The translations under genes and the position numbers were made by a program. Positions 1-8,454 of a stretch of 29,046 bases of DNA are shown one piece after another. The stretch covers positions 1 through 29,046 of the forward strand of contig LJUY01000031.1 of the NCBI GenBank assembly GCA_001304015.1, written 5' to 3'. Under the pieces are notes generated by a model. The model worked only from the letters and a program-made list of their open reading frames with translations, was not told where the DNA came from and made no database searches. How positions within the stretch are numbered: the first letter of the stretch is position 1; every line of letters begins with the position of its first letter. The stretch is from a candidate division Zixibacteria bacterium SM23_81 (GTDB lineage Bacteria > SM23-81).

Positions 1-74
1 GTTCAATCATCGGAGTGAAAACGTAATCCCATTGCTTCGAAAATATCTCAAACAGCCGGTTATCAAAGAACTAA

Positions 75-254
75 ATTAGTGCAACTTTGGTGGTGAATTA
101 CCAAGAAGAAAATGTCATCGTCTTCAACTTCAGCGGAGAGGGACACTTCGATTTGCAGGCCTATGATAGTTATTTCGGCGGCCAGCTTCGGGATTAGGAG
201 TATCCTCAGGAAAAGGTGGAGGCTGCCCTGAAGCATGTACCCGAGGTGAAATGA
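75..254 (+). pseudogene. Decayed C-terminal remnant of a TrpB-like (tryptophan synthase beta-like) gene
   Basis: Reading the frame that contains GTG at 90 gives a peptide with VIVFNFSGEGHFDLQAYDSY, which closely resembles the conserved C-terminus of the TrpB2/TrpB-related family (typically FNLSGHGHFDLxAYDxY). An in-frame TAG at 195-197 falls where the family usually has Tyr (DYEYP-type sequence), and after it the frame still reads EYPQEKVEAALKHVPEVK to a TGA at 252-254. Upstream the frame closes at a TAA at 72-74, so the N-terminal catalytic part is not continuous here. I infer a gene relic carrying a nonsense mutation and an upstream break. Family recognition is from memory of the motif, not a search. 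A sequencing or assembly error at the contig edge could also explain the stop codons. Confidence 0.55.
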
Positions 255-321
255 GGCTTAGAATCGTTGAGAAAACAAGAGATGTTGGATCGTCATTTCA
301 TCGTCCGAGCTGCCAGCATTA

Positions 322-2082
322 TCAAAAAGGCGTTGAACCGCTGGTCAGGTACCAGAAGTAAGCCAATGTTCCGCAGAGGTAAAAAACGCCGTCCACCACC
401 AGCTCAAATGTCGTGCCCTGCGAGATGAAGCGCCGGTGGTAGAGGAAGAGGTACATGACGGTGTAGAGGACGCCCACTAAGAGGAACAGATTCAGGTTAC
501 TCGTCCAGCCCAAAGGTCCAGAGAGAACGAGCACTATGGCAAGTAACCCGGTTAGAGCCAGCAGGATGACCTTGGTGTTCTTGATTCCCACGATGATGGG
601 AATGGTTTCTCGACCCACGATCTGATCCCCCTGGATCTCCTTGATGCTGAATAATACCGATCGGATGAAGGCCATGGCGAAGGTGAAGAACAACGCCACG
701 CTCGTGGCCGCGGTGAATCTAGCGCCAGCGCTCAGCAGAGGCATGATAACCGCCACGATGGCCCAGGCCAAGGCCAGGGACAGATCTTTGGAGGCAGGGA
801 TGTCTTTGAGGCTGTGATATCCCAAAGGTCCGGGCCAGCTTTGGGGAATGATCTTGATGCCGTAGGCAAGCCCCAGGATAGACATGACCAGAATTAGGAG
901 AAAAGGCCAGCCCCCCAGGGTTAGAGCACATAGCAGGGCTCCCAGGGCCGATAATCCTCCCAACGAGATTAATAGTTTCCTATGCCGGTCGTAGAACTCC
1001 AGGCGAGCGGGTTCGCTGAACTTCACCGCCGTCCGGTCGGTGAAGTGATTCAGGATGTGCATGGCGAACACGTAAAAGCAGGCGGCAAAGGTGAAGCGCA
1101 ACTCGGGCTCGATTCCCTGGAGCCGGCAGGTGGCGTAGCTCAGGCTAGCTGCCCCCAGACCCACGTAGACGTTGCTTTTGACCAAATAGGTGGCCCATTC
1201 CCATAGAAGCCGCATCCATCTCTTCTGTTTTTCGCCTCGCAGCCCTTCCAGTCGATCCACGACTTCCTGGATGAGCCAGTTGGGCGTCGAGGCTCCGGCC
1301 GTGATCCCAACCGTGGCATATTGGGCCAAGGCTTGCAGGTCAAGCTCCTCGGCCGTCTCCACATGAGACGTGGGCGTGGCCGTCCCTCGACAGATCTCAG
1401 CCAGGCGACGGGTGTTGGCGCTGTTGCGCCCTCCCACCACAATCATGGCGTCGACATCCTTAGCCAGAGCATGGGTTTCCCTCTGGCGCCGCCCTGTGGA
1501 GTCGCAGATGGTGTAGAAAATTGAGGCTTGGGGATATTTCTCACTGATGGCCTTAGCGATATTCCAGAAGGCGTTCTGATCCTGGGTAGTCTGGGCTACT
1601 ACGCAAACTTTGTCCGCCTCTGGCAGATCCTCCACATCCTCAAGTTTCTCAACCACGAGCCCTTTTGGTCCAGCATATCCCAGCAGGCCCGTCACCTCGG
1701 AGTGCCCCTTATCGCCGATGATGATGGTGGTGTAGCCCTTCTTAACGTGTTTTTTGATGATGGACTGCACCCGGGATACCCGTGGGCAAGTAGCATCGAC
1801 TACTCTGGCTCCCGATGCCTTGATCTTGTGCCGTTCCTGAGGAGCCACCCCGTGAGACCTGATGACGATGAAGGCATCCTGTGCTTCCTTAGGGAGTCCA
1901 CCTTGAGGGTCAATTACCGTGACGCCCTTTGACTCCAGCATCTCGATGGCCTGGGGATTGTGGATTAAGGGCCCATAGGTGTATAGTGGCCCCTTTTCCT
2001 TGTTGGCCGCCTCCAGGATCAGGTTCATGGCCCTCCTGACCCCGAGGCAAAATCCGGCCGACTTGGCCAGTTTGATGCGCAT
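322..2082 (-). CDS. ispH: IspH-UbiA fusion: 4-hydroxy-3-methylbut-2-enyl diphosphate reductase with C-terminal prenyltransferase-like membrane domain
   Basis: The 586-residue protein has two parts. Residues 1-285 are a full IspH (LytB), the last enzyme of the MEP pathway, which makes IPP and DMAPP. The three 4Fe-4S cysteines are C12 (GFCLGVRRA), C99 (DATCP) and C193. Substrate and catalytic residues H41, H77, H127 and E129 are present, with T166/T167, the S221/N223 region and S265 (GAST). Residues ~290-586 form a hydrophobic multi-helix domain of the UbiA prenyltransferase type. Its first motif is NHFTD (345-349) and its second is KEIQGDQIVGRETIP (481-495). The first motif lacks the usual second Asp (V353 in that place); E357 or D365 might substitute. 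The ATG at 2082 has AAGGAA about 6 nt upstream. Known: IspH is normally ~280-320 aa and free-standing. Inferred: the membrane domain uses or channels prenyl diphosphates; its acceptor is unknown. Confidence 0.9.
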   Translation of the reverse strand: MRIKLAKSAGFCLGVRRAMNLILEAANKEKGPLYTYGPLIHNPQAIEMLESKGVTVIDPQGGLPKEAQDAFIVIRSHGVAPQERHKIKASGARVVDATCPRVSRVQSIIKKHVKKGYTTIIIGDKGHSEVTGLLGYAGPKGLVVEKLEDVEDLPEADKVCVVAQTTQDQNAFWNIAKAISEKYPQASIFYTICDSTGRRQRETHALAKDVDAMIVVGGRNSANTRRLAEICRGTATPTSHVETAEELDLQALAQYATVGITAGASTPNWLIQEVVDRLEGLRGEKQKRWMRLLWEWATYLVKSNVYVGLGAASLSYATCRLQGIEPELRFTFAACFYVFAMHILNHFTDRTAVKFSEPARLEFYDRHRKLLISLGGLSALGALLCALTLGGWPFLLILVMSILGLAYGIKIIPQSWPGPLGYHSLKDIPASKDLSLALAWAIVAVIMPLLSAGARFTAATSVALFFTFAMAFIRSVLFSIKEIQGDQIVGRETIPIIVGIKNTKVILLALTGLLAIVLVLSGPLGWTSNLNLFLLVGVLYTVMYLFLYHRRFISQGTTFELVVDGVFYLCGTLAYFWYLTSGSTPF

Positions 2083-2516
2083 GAGCGTTTCCTTGGTGAT
2101 GAGAGGTATGGTGTTCGTCTGGTGGAAACATAGTGTTTTGCATAGGGGATGTCAATAGTTTTGGGAGATCATGATTTGTGATAGTGTGTCAAAGTTGGTG
2201 GATCGGTAGATTCATTCATCTTTAGTGTCATCATATCACGAAAACGAATAAAGCTTTTCTTCATGTGGAGAAATTGAAAGATCGTCTCAAATTCTCTTGG
2301 GCAATATAACTACAATTTATAAACCTATAATTTATAGGGAAATAGTCCTTGACAAAATTTGCTGAGGATGATAATATTATTTCCTTAAGGGAAATGGGTT
2401 CTGCCAAGCCGAGGGAGCCTTTTTAGGAATTTAATACAGGCCATCCCTCAATCCATGTGGTAGATAGGCGAAATATCTGCTTCCACTGGGAAAGCCTTTT
2501 AGAAAGGGGGCATCTT
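2083..2516. other. Divergent intergenic region between ispH-ubiA and the hdr cluster
   Basis: No gene is supported here. The region is AT-rich, especially 2285-2345, and carries the forward promoter at 2349. Part of it (around 2113-2130 and 2349-2377) recurs next to the truncated ispH copy at 9062-9221, so the divergent spacer was duplicated with the ispH 5' end. The ispH promoter on the minus strand must lie here, but I could not assign it. Confidence 0.6.
2349..2377 (+). promoter_or_regulatory. Sigma-70-type promoter for the hdr cluster
   Basis: The -35 is a perfect TTGACA (2349-2354). A -10-like GATAATAT lies at 2370-2377 (TAATAT at 2372-2377 gives a 17-bp spacer; GATAAT gives 15). The core TTGACAAAATTTG is shared with the promoters at 9193, 16179 and 26035. 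It is 140 nt upstream of the preferred hdrA start. Confidence 0.65.
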
Positions 2517-5465
2517 GTGGCTAAGGAAAGCACAGTGCTTATTTACGGGACAAACCTGGGCGGATATCGGGCAGCTTATGCCTTCTGTAAAAAAGGCTAT
2601 AAAGTCATTTTGTTAAATCGCGGGCGTTATGTGGATGAGATGAAAAACCAGGCTCTCGCTCAGCTTCCTCTTGACTTTTGTTGGATATGCGGACACATGC
2701 CGCAGCGACTGTTTAAGGCAATTGGGTGTGTCACCGATTGCTACAATGCAGAGTTGTTGGAAGTGTCAGGAGAAGCAGGTCATTTCAAAGTGAAGTATCG
2801 GACAAAAGCGCAACTTGTAAACAACTTTGCTTGCGCGGAATGTGATCAGTGTATAGAGGTTTGCCCAGTGAGGGTAGGAGACCGCAAAGCCATCTTTGTG
2901 CATCCTGAAGCAGCATGGGAGAATATATACTTGATCGATTGGGAGCAGTGCACCCGCTGTGGAAAATGCGAGGAGATTTGCCCCACGGGAGCGTTAAAGC
3001 TCGAAAGATCCGAAGAGGTTCAGGAGATGGATGTAGGGGTCATTATTCTCGCACCGGAATTCGATGAACCGATAGAAGCGGACCTAGAAGAGTTCGGTCT
3101 CGGAAAAACTCCCCATGTCATGAAGAATTCCACAATAGCCAGAAAATCACTGTTGACGAACTTCGTTCGAGATTCCGTCACCTTGCCTTCTGGCAAGGTT
3201 CCCCAAAGCTTCGGCATCGTCATCACACCGCATTTCAACAAATCGGGGATAGAGTACGAGAATTACAACCTCTCGGTCAGCGCAGCCCACCGGGCTGTTA
3301 AATTAAAAGAAATCTTACCGGAAGCCCAGGTGACCATATTCCTTCGCGATTATCGTGGATTTGGCAAGAAGCATTACTTGTGGTATAAGAAAGCTCAAGA
3401 TGCTGGAGTCCAGCTGGTCAAAACCCACAAATTGAAGATGACTCCTCAAGGGGAGGAAAATGTCGCCATTGAATATGAGGAGAACGGTAGAGGTGGCACC
3501 CAAAGGGTAGAGCTAGCCATCCTGATCACCGGACAGAAGTCACCGGCCTTGATGGAACCATTGTCCCGGATATGTGGAGTCAAAGCGGACGATCGAGGTT
3601 TTTGCCAGATAAGACCATTCTCTTCTTGTGAGACCGATGTCGATGGGATCTTTGCTGTCGGCGAGTTTTCTGGCCCAAAGGGCAATCCAGAGACGATATG
3701 GGAAGGGTGTGCTGCCCTCACTGAGGCGCTGAAGTATCTTGGAGAACCTAATTTCCAACGAGCCGCTCCACCTCCCCTCAAAGATATGGCCGGTGAGAGA
3801 CCCCGGGTGGGAGTTTTCATCTGCAGTTGCTTTGGCACCTTCAATAAACGCATGGATTTGGAAGTGTTAAGAGAGACAACAGAGGGCTTGCCGGGAGTGT
3901 CTCATACTGAAATTATAAGGGCCTGTTGTACACCCGCCACCATCAAGGAAACTGCAGAGCGGATAAAAAAATCGGGGGTGAATCGAGTTGTCCTTGCTGT
4001 GTGCACTCCATTGCAGAAACTGCTAAAATATAGAAAAACGGTTATGATGGCCGGACTCAATCCCCTCCTGACTGAGTATGTGCGCTTGCGCGAGGATGTG
4101 ATTTATGTCCACAAGGACCGAGACAAGATGCTCACAAAAGCTCTTGCCTTGATAAGAGTCGGTATTGAAAGGGTCAGAAGGGGAGCACAGGCATCTCCTC
4201 CAACCGACGCCTTTACACCTCATGCCCTGGTCATCGGAGGGGGCCTTTCCGGACTAGTCGCCGCCGATGGAATCGCATCAAATGGATTCACGGTTACCTT
4301 GGTGGAGCAGAAGGACACGCTCGGGGGCCATATAGAATATCTCTGGCCAGCGCAGAAAGACTATGTATGGAGCTTAATATCAAAGGTAGAATCTAATTCC
4401 AATGTCATCGTCTATAAAAACGCTGTGCTGAAAGAGACTGCTGGCTATGCAGGCAATTTTAAGGCGACCGTCAGCACGCCAGATGGAGATGTGTCTGTGG
4501 ACACTGGTGTGGTCATACTGGCAACCGGAGCCAGGGAATACAGGCCCGATGGTTTTCTTTACGGTAAGGACCCCAGAATCATCACGCAACTTGAACTTAA
4601 AGAGCGTCTTCCCCAACTACTGAAGGCCGAACGCGGACCGCGGGCAGTGGCTATGGTTCAATGTGTCGGCTCAAAGGATGCCCGGCATCCATATTGCTCG
4701 AGAATTTGTTGTGATCAGGCTCTGGAAAATGCCATCAAGCTCAGGCAGAAAAACTCTGATGTGACCATTTTTTACCGAGACATGACGAGCTATGGGCAAG
4801 AAAACCTCTATAAGAAGGCAGGAAAGTTAGGGGTAAAATTTGTCAGGTTTGAGGACCACCACTACCCCGAGGTGCGCAAAAGTGGGAAAACCCTGGAGGT
4901 AGTGACGGCCAATGGAAATAAGCAAGAAGCTGACTTGGTTGTGTTGAGCACGGGCATTGTTCCGGACATAGCAAATAACGAGGATTTGTCATTTCTGTTG
5001 GGATATCCGCTCGATGCCGATGGCTTTTTTGATTCAGATGCCAATGCATATCCTTATGAAGAGGCCATCAAGAGATTGACGAAACCTTATGAATGGGCCA
5101 CGAACTGTATTTATCCAGTAGGGCTGGCACATTCTCCCAGGGGGTTTGACGCATGTATTCTGACAGCACGAGATGCTGCTGGCAGGGCGTTAACCATTCT
5201 CGGCAAGAAGCGGATGCCACCTCCCAACGCTATGTATGTGGCTGACGTTAAGGAATCGTTATGTATGGGCTGCGGGGTCTGCGTTGATGTCTGCGCTTAC
5301 TCCGCAAGGCACATAGATCCAAGCAAGAAAGTGGCCGTTGTGCATCCATTTCTCTGCGACTCATGCGGTTCTTGCGTGGCCATATGTCCAAACGACGCGT
5401 CGTATCTGACGGATTTTAAAAGCAATCAACCAATAGGGGCACTCGATGTCTTATTGGGCACATGA
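2517..5465 (+). CDS. Double HdrA-like iron-sulfur flavoprotein (tandem HdrA fusion)
   Basis: I chose GTG 2517, which has AAAGGGGG about 7 nt upstream, over the in-frame GTG at 2457; this gives 982 aa. Module 1 (1-~425) has a degenerate dinucleotide motif (GTNLGG, 11-16), two 4Fe-4S motifs (C106/109/112/116 and C145/148/151/155) and an FAD-domain end motif (GIFAVGEFSGPKG). Module 2 (~430-982) starts with the HdrA N-terminal domain (GVFICSC, 432-438; RACC, 468-471). It continues with an intact FAD motif GGGLSG (574-579), the HdrA motif QCVGSK...YCSRICC (C716, C727, C731, C732) and two C-terminal 4Fe-4S motifs (C916/919/922/926 and C947/950/953/957). HdrA is the FAD bifurcation subunit of heterodisulfide reductase complexes and is normally ~650 aa. 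It leads a cluster with two MvhD and two FrhB homologues. Inferred role: flavin-based electron bifurcation or confurcation in the cytoplasm. Substrates are unknown, and no HdrB or HdrC is adjacent. Confidence 0.88.
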   Translation: MAKESTVLIYGTNLGGYRAAYAFCKKGYKVILLNRGRYVDEMKNQALAQLPLDFCWICGHMPQRLFKAIGCVTDCYNAELLEVSGEAGHFKVKYRTKAQLVNNFACAECDQCIEVCPVRVGDRKAIFVHPEAAWENIYLIDWEQCTRCGKCEEICPTGALKLERSEEVQEMDVGVIILAPEFDEPIEADLEEFGLGKTPHVMKNSTIARKSLLTNFVRDSVTLPSGKVPQSFGIVITPHFNKSGIEYENYNLSVSAAHRAVKLKEILPEAQVTIFLRDYRGFGKKHYLWYKKAQDAGVQLVKTHKLKMTPQGEENVAIEYEENGRGGTQRVELAILITGQKSPALMEPLSRICGVKADDRGFCQIRPFSSCETDVDGIFAVGEFSGPKGNPETIWEGCAALTEALKYLGEPNFQRAAPPPLKDMAGERPRVGVFICSCFGTFNKRMDLEVLRETTEGLPGVSHTEIIRACCTPATIKETAERIKKSGVNRVVLAVCTPLQKLLKYRKTVMMAGLNPLLTEYVRLREDVIYVHKDRDKMLTKALALIRVGIERVRRGAQASPPTDAFTPHALVIGGGLSGLVAADGIASNGFTVTLVEQKDTLGGHIEYLWPAQKDYVWSLISKVESNSNVIVYKNAVLKETAGYAGNFKATVSTPDGDVSVDTGVVILATGAREYRPDGFLYGKDPRIITQLELKERLPQLLKAERGPRAVAMVQCVGSKDARHPYCSRICCDQALENAIKLRQKNSDVTIFYRDMTSYGQENLYKKAGKLGVKFVRFEDHHYPEVRKSGKTLEVVTANGNKQEADLVVLSTGIVPDIANNEDLSFLLGYPLDADGFFDSDANAYPYEEAIKRLTKPYEWATNCIYPVGLAHSPRGFDACILTARDAAGRALTILGKKRMPPPNAMYVADVKESLCMGCGVCVDVCAYSARHIDPSKKVAVVHPFLCDSCGSCVAICPNDASYLTDFKSNQPIGALDVLLGT

Positions 5466-5489
5466 AAGATCCGGTAAAAAGGAGTGGTG

Positions 5490-5912
5490 ATGAAAGAATT
5501 CGAGCCTAAAATTGTCTATTTCCTCTGTGATTGGTGTGGTACTGGCGGATGTGAAACCGCCTCGGCTCATCATCTGTATTATCCAGAGAATGTGCTCATA
5601 TCCAGAGTTCACTGTACTGGATCGCTTTCTGCAGTTCATATTCTCAGATCTCTCATAGAAGGTGCCGATGGTGTCGTTATTTCCGGTTGCCATCCAGGGG
5701 ATTGTCATTTCGAGACGGGCAACTATCGCGCCAGAAGAAGGGTAGCAGTGGTCAAGTCGATCCTTGAGACTTTGGAGTTGGGACCGGAGAGGGTGTGGTT
5801 TCGATATGTCGCCCATGGAGAAGGCAGGAGATTTGTCGACACGGCGGCAGAGTTCAACGACCACCTGAAGAAACTGGGTCCCAATCCGCTCAAGCTGAGG
5901 AGGGACACGTGA
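5490..5912 (+). CDS. MvhD-family 2Fe-2S subunit, copy 1
   Basis: This 140-residue protein belongs to the methyl-viologen-reducing hydrogenase delta subunit family (MvhD), a small 2Fe-2S protein that passes electrons to HdrA in Hdr complexes. Numbered from an upstream GTG at 5484 (add 2 to the ATG-based numbers), the conserved cysteines are C15 and C18 (FLCDWC), C44 (RVHC), C69 and C74 (GCHPGDCH). The segment after the first pair (GTGGCETA) departs from the usual CNWCSYAGADLA and adds a cysteine. I prefer ATG 5490, with AAAGGAG ending 5 nt before it, over GTG 5484/5487. It lies 24 nt after the double HdrA, and its stop overlaps the next start (GTGA at 5909-5912), so it is probably translationally coupled. 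Inferred role: electron relay between an FrhB-like protein and the HdrA flavin. Confidence 0.88.
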   Translation: MKEFEPKIVYFLCDWCGTGGCETASAHHLYYPENVLISRVHCTGSLSAVHILRSLIEGADGVVISGCHPGDCHFETGNYRARRRVAVVKSILETLELGPERVWFRYVAHGEGRRFVDTAAEFNDHLKKLGPNPLKLRRDT

Positions 5913-7036
5913 AGGGCGCAGTTATTCAGGCCAAAGCTGGTATAGCAGACGGGATTTTAAACTTCTTGAAAGAGGCGTTAGATAAAGGCTTCTTTGATGC
6001 CCTGCTCCTTCCTGTTAGGGTTCCAGCTGGTGACTCGTTTAGCTATATTTTGATGCGGGATACATCTTTGTTGGACGGCGCATTTCCCTTACCTCCAGTC
6101 ATGCCGGTCCAGGGGGCCAGGGCACTATCCAGTTTAACAAGATACGGAAAAGGCACCAATAGAATTGCCGTTTTGATGCGACCATGCGAGATACGCGCTG
6201 CCATCGAGCTGCATAAGCTTGATCAGGTGGACTTGGAGAACATCTTTCTGTTAAGTGTGGACTGCCCGGGTGTGTTGCCCCTCGGCGACTATATCAAAGA
6301 TCCCCGGAAAGGTGACGCTCTCTATGAGAAGGTGCTCCAAGAATGGATAATTCGTTCACCTCGATGGGCGTGTGACATATGCGATAAATTTAGCATGCCG
6401 CATTCGGATGCCCATTTTGGGATATTAGGGGCGCCCGAGTCCAGTCTTTTCGTCATCCCCGGCACGACGAAGGGAAAGGATTTTTTAGAGAGTCTGGACA
6501 TTGAATACCACACATCGGTGAAAAGCTGGGAGACGAAGGTACAGGAGTTGACTGAGGAAATAAGCAAAAAGAGGGAACAGACGCTACAGGCATTGAGTCG
6601 GGATACTCGAGGCCCAGAGAGATTGCTGGGAATCTTTAGCAAATGCATAAATTGTCACAACTGTATGAGAGTATGTCCTATCTGCTACTGTCGCCAGTGC
6701 TATTTCGATTCCGACGCGCTCAAGCTGACACCGGATAACTATCTGATGCGAGCCCAAAAGAAAGGGGCATTGAGGTTTATGCCCGACACCTTGCTTTTCC
6801 AACTGGGCCGGATGTCCCACATGGGTCTCTCCTGTGTGTCCTGTGGAACTTGTGAAGACGCCTGCCCCATGGCTATTCCGGTCTCACGGATTTTCACTCT
6901 AGTGGCCGACAGCATGCAAGAGGTTTTCGACTATGTCGCCGGAAGGAATCCACAAGACCCTCTTCCTCAGATCGTTTATAAAGAGGAGGAGCTGAAAGAG
7001 GTAGAAAAAGCTTACATAGAGACGTATAATAAATAG
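5909..7036 (+). CDS. FrhB/FdhB-like iron-sulfur protein (F420 hydrogenase/dehydrogenase beta-subunit family), copy 1
   Basis: GTG 5909 overlaps the mvhD stop and follows GAGGAGGGA, giving 375 aa; the same frame is open further upstream but has no ribosome site. The N-terminal part carries a family-type motif LMRPCEIRAAIEL (89-101). Cysteine motifs follow: C246/249/252/256 running into CPICYCRQC (C259, C261, C264), then C309/312/315/319. FrhB and FdhB relatives are Fe-S flavoproteins that exchange electrons with F420 or NAD(P)-type carriers; in bacteria they occur with Hdr proteins without F420 hydrogenase. Here it sits directly behind HdrA and MvhD, so it is the likely electron input or output module. 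The carrier cannot be told from the sequence. An alternative label would be formate dehydrogenase beta subunit. Confidence 0.82.
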   Translation: MKGAVIQAKAGIADGILNFLKEALDKGFFDALLLPVRVPAGDSFSYILMRDTSLLDGAFPLPPVMPVQGARALSSLTRYGKGTNRIAVLMRPCEIRAAIELHKLDQVDLENIFLLSVDCPGVLPLGDYIKDPRKGDALYEKVLQEWIIRSPRWACDICDKFSMPHSDAHFGILGAPESSLFVIPGTTKGKDFLESLDIEYHTSVKSWETKVQELTEEISKKREQTLQALSRDTRGPERLLGIFSKCINCHNCMRVCPICYCRQCYFDSDALKLTPDNYLMRAQKKGALRFMPDTLLFQLGRMSHMGLSCVSCGTCEDACPMAIPVSRIFTLVADSMQEVFDYVAGRNPQDPLPQIVYKEEELKEVEKAYIETYNK

Positions 7037-7078
7037 GCTCATCCAAGAATTTTGGAGTGCTTTTTAGAGAATAGTCCT

Positions 7079-7153
7079 GGATGCTGATTCCCAGATGCAG
7101 GTTGAAAACTCAGAACTCAAGATCTCGGATCAAGGATCGAGAATCCAGCATCC
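7079..7153. repeat. Inverted repeat between the two halves of the hdr cluster
   Basis: GGATGCTGATTC (7079-7090) is the near-perfect reverse complement of GAATCCAGCATCC (7141-7153), with about 50 nt between. The inner part holds short GGATC/GATCG tracts like those in other intergenic regions of the window. There is no T-tract, so it is not a standard terminator. It fills most of the 207-nt gap between the two FrhB genes. Confidence 0.55.
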
Positions 7154-7243
7154 AACATCTCATGCTGTCTCTATAATGATACTACTTCACATATTCTTCG
7201 AAGATCAAATGAACAAAATAACTTCGCCTTTGACGGAGGAGAG

Positions 7244-8356
7244 ATGAGCAAAGTATTCAAGCTCGACGAAAGCGTGGAAAAGAGTGTCAAAAAACTCCTG
7301 ACCTTTCTTCTAAATAAGGGCAGAATAAGGGGAGCTCTTGTTCTTCAGAAGACGGACGGAAATAGTGCTGTGGCTTATTCACTCATCACCGACGCGGATG
7401 CGCTTGCATCTGCCTGTCCGCTTTGTCCGCTCATGCCGTCAAACGCGGCATCGGTGCTCTCGCGACTGACCTTGCAAGAGTCGCTTCCTGAGCCCCTGGC
7501 TGTAGTGCTTAGACCCTGTGAATTGCGGGGATTTATAGAGCTTGTCAAACATGGGCAGGGTAGCCTGGATAAATTTCTTTTCATATCTTCTGTTTGTGGA
7601 GGGGTTTATCCTTTAAAGATGGTCCAGGTCGATGGGAGCGTCGGAGAGAAGCTGCCGCAATACTGGGACGCTGTAAAGAGGGCCGAGATTGCTCCGGAGA
7701 TAAGGCCTACCTGTCGGGCCTGCGAGCGTTTCGTTCCTCTAGGTGCTGATATGACCGTGGCCACTATGGGAGAGAGCGGCCTGGAGACGAAGTGCACCAT
7801 ATTTTTGAACACGGATAAAGCCATGGGGTTTATTGAGGGCATGGAAGGGAAACTGGCTGAGGAGAAGCTGGAAACAGAGGCTATCCAGCAGCACAAACAG
7901 AAGAGGAAAGCTGAGAAAAACAAACTCTACGACGAGATCGGGCTAGAAAAATATGGTCTTTCCGGCATGATCGATATGTTTGGTAAATGCATCGGTTGCC
8001 ACGGATGTAGCCAGGTCTGCCCCATCTGTTATTGCGAGGTGTGCACTTTCGAGTCGCGAGATCTTGAACCTAAGCCCGCTGAATTCGAGCGAGATCTTAA
8101 TAAAAAGAGGGCAATACGAGTTCCTCCCGATACATTGTTTTACCACCTGGGTAGGTTGATTCATGTAGCCATCTCCTGTGTGGGGTGTGGTTCCTGTACA
8201 GATGTATGCCCGGTGGATATTCCGGTGTCGAGTATTTTTCTCAAGGTCCGAGAGTCCGTCCAAGAGTTGTTCGACTATGTGCCGGGAATGGATCCAGAGG
8301 AAGCTGTGCCCATTACCAAATTTGAGACGGAAGAATTAGTCGAATTTGAGGATTAG
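7244..8356 (+). CDS. FrhB/FdhB-like iron-sulfur protein, copy 2
   Basis: This 370-residue paralogue of the preceding FrhB-like protein starts at ATG 7244 with GGAGGAG just upstream. The family motif VVLRPCELRGFIEL lies at 87-100. Cysteine motifs are C249/252/255/259 followed by CPICYCEVC (C262, C264, C267) and C312/315/318/322. A charged, probably helical linker (about 203-232) separates the N-terminal domain from the cluster-binding C-terminus. Additional cysteines at 157, 160 and 184 match the position of the CDICDK region in copy 1. Both copies share the C-terminal IPVS and ELFDYV/EVFDYV segments, so they come from an old duplication. A likely function is a second, separate electron port on the HdrA core. 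The 207-nt gap before it contains an inverted repeat and may separate transcription or translation of the two halves. Confidence 0.82.
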   Translation: MSKVFKLDESVEKSVKKLLTFLLNKGRIRGALVLQKTDGNSAVAYSLITDADALASACPLCPLMPSNAASVLSRLTLQESLPEPLAVVLRPCELRGFIELVKHGQGSLDKFLFISSVCGGVYPLKMVQVDGSVGEKLPQYWDAVKRAEIAPEIRPTCRACERFVPLGADMTVATMGESGLETKCTIFLNTDKAMGFIEGMEGKLAEEKLETEAIQQHKQKRKAEKNKLYDEIGLEKYGLSGMIDMFGKCIGCHGCSQVCPICYCEVCTFESRDLEPKPAEFERDLNKKRAIRVPPDTLFYHLGRLIHVAISCVGCGSCTDVCPVDIPVSSIFLKVRESVQELFDYVPGMDPEEAVPITKFETEELVEFED

Positions 8357-8454
8357 ATGAGCTGGCCAGCAGAGAAGGATATTTCAGCTCACACATTTGG
8401 AGAAGAGAGGTCGTTCAACTCTTACATTTTGCCGTTGGCGGCCAGGAGGCCTTT

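Noticed and set aside
2457-2516. Upstream GTG start for the double HdrA at 2457
   Set aside because: No ribosome site precedes it, and the extra 20 residues do not fit the Rossmann start; GTG 2517 has AAAGGGGG at good spacing and begins directly with the flavoprotein fold.
5795-5908. Longer start for FrhB copy 1 inside mvhD1
   Set aside because: It would overlap mvhD1 by over 100 nt out of frame; GTG 5909 has GAGGAGGGA and overlaps the mvhD1 stop in the usual coupling pattern.
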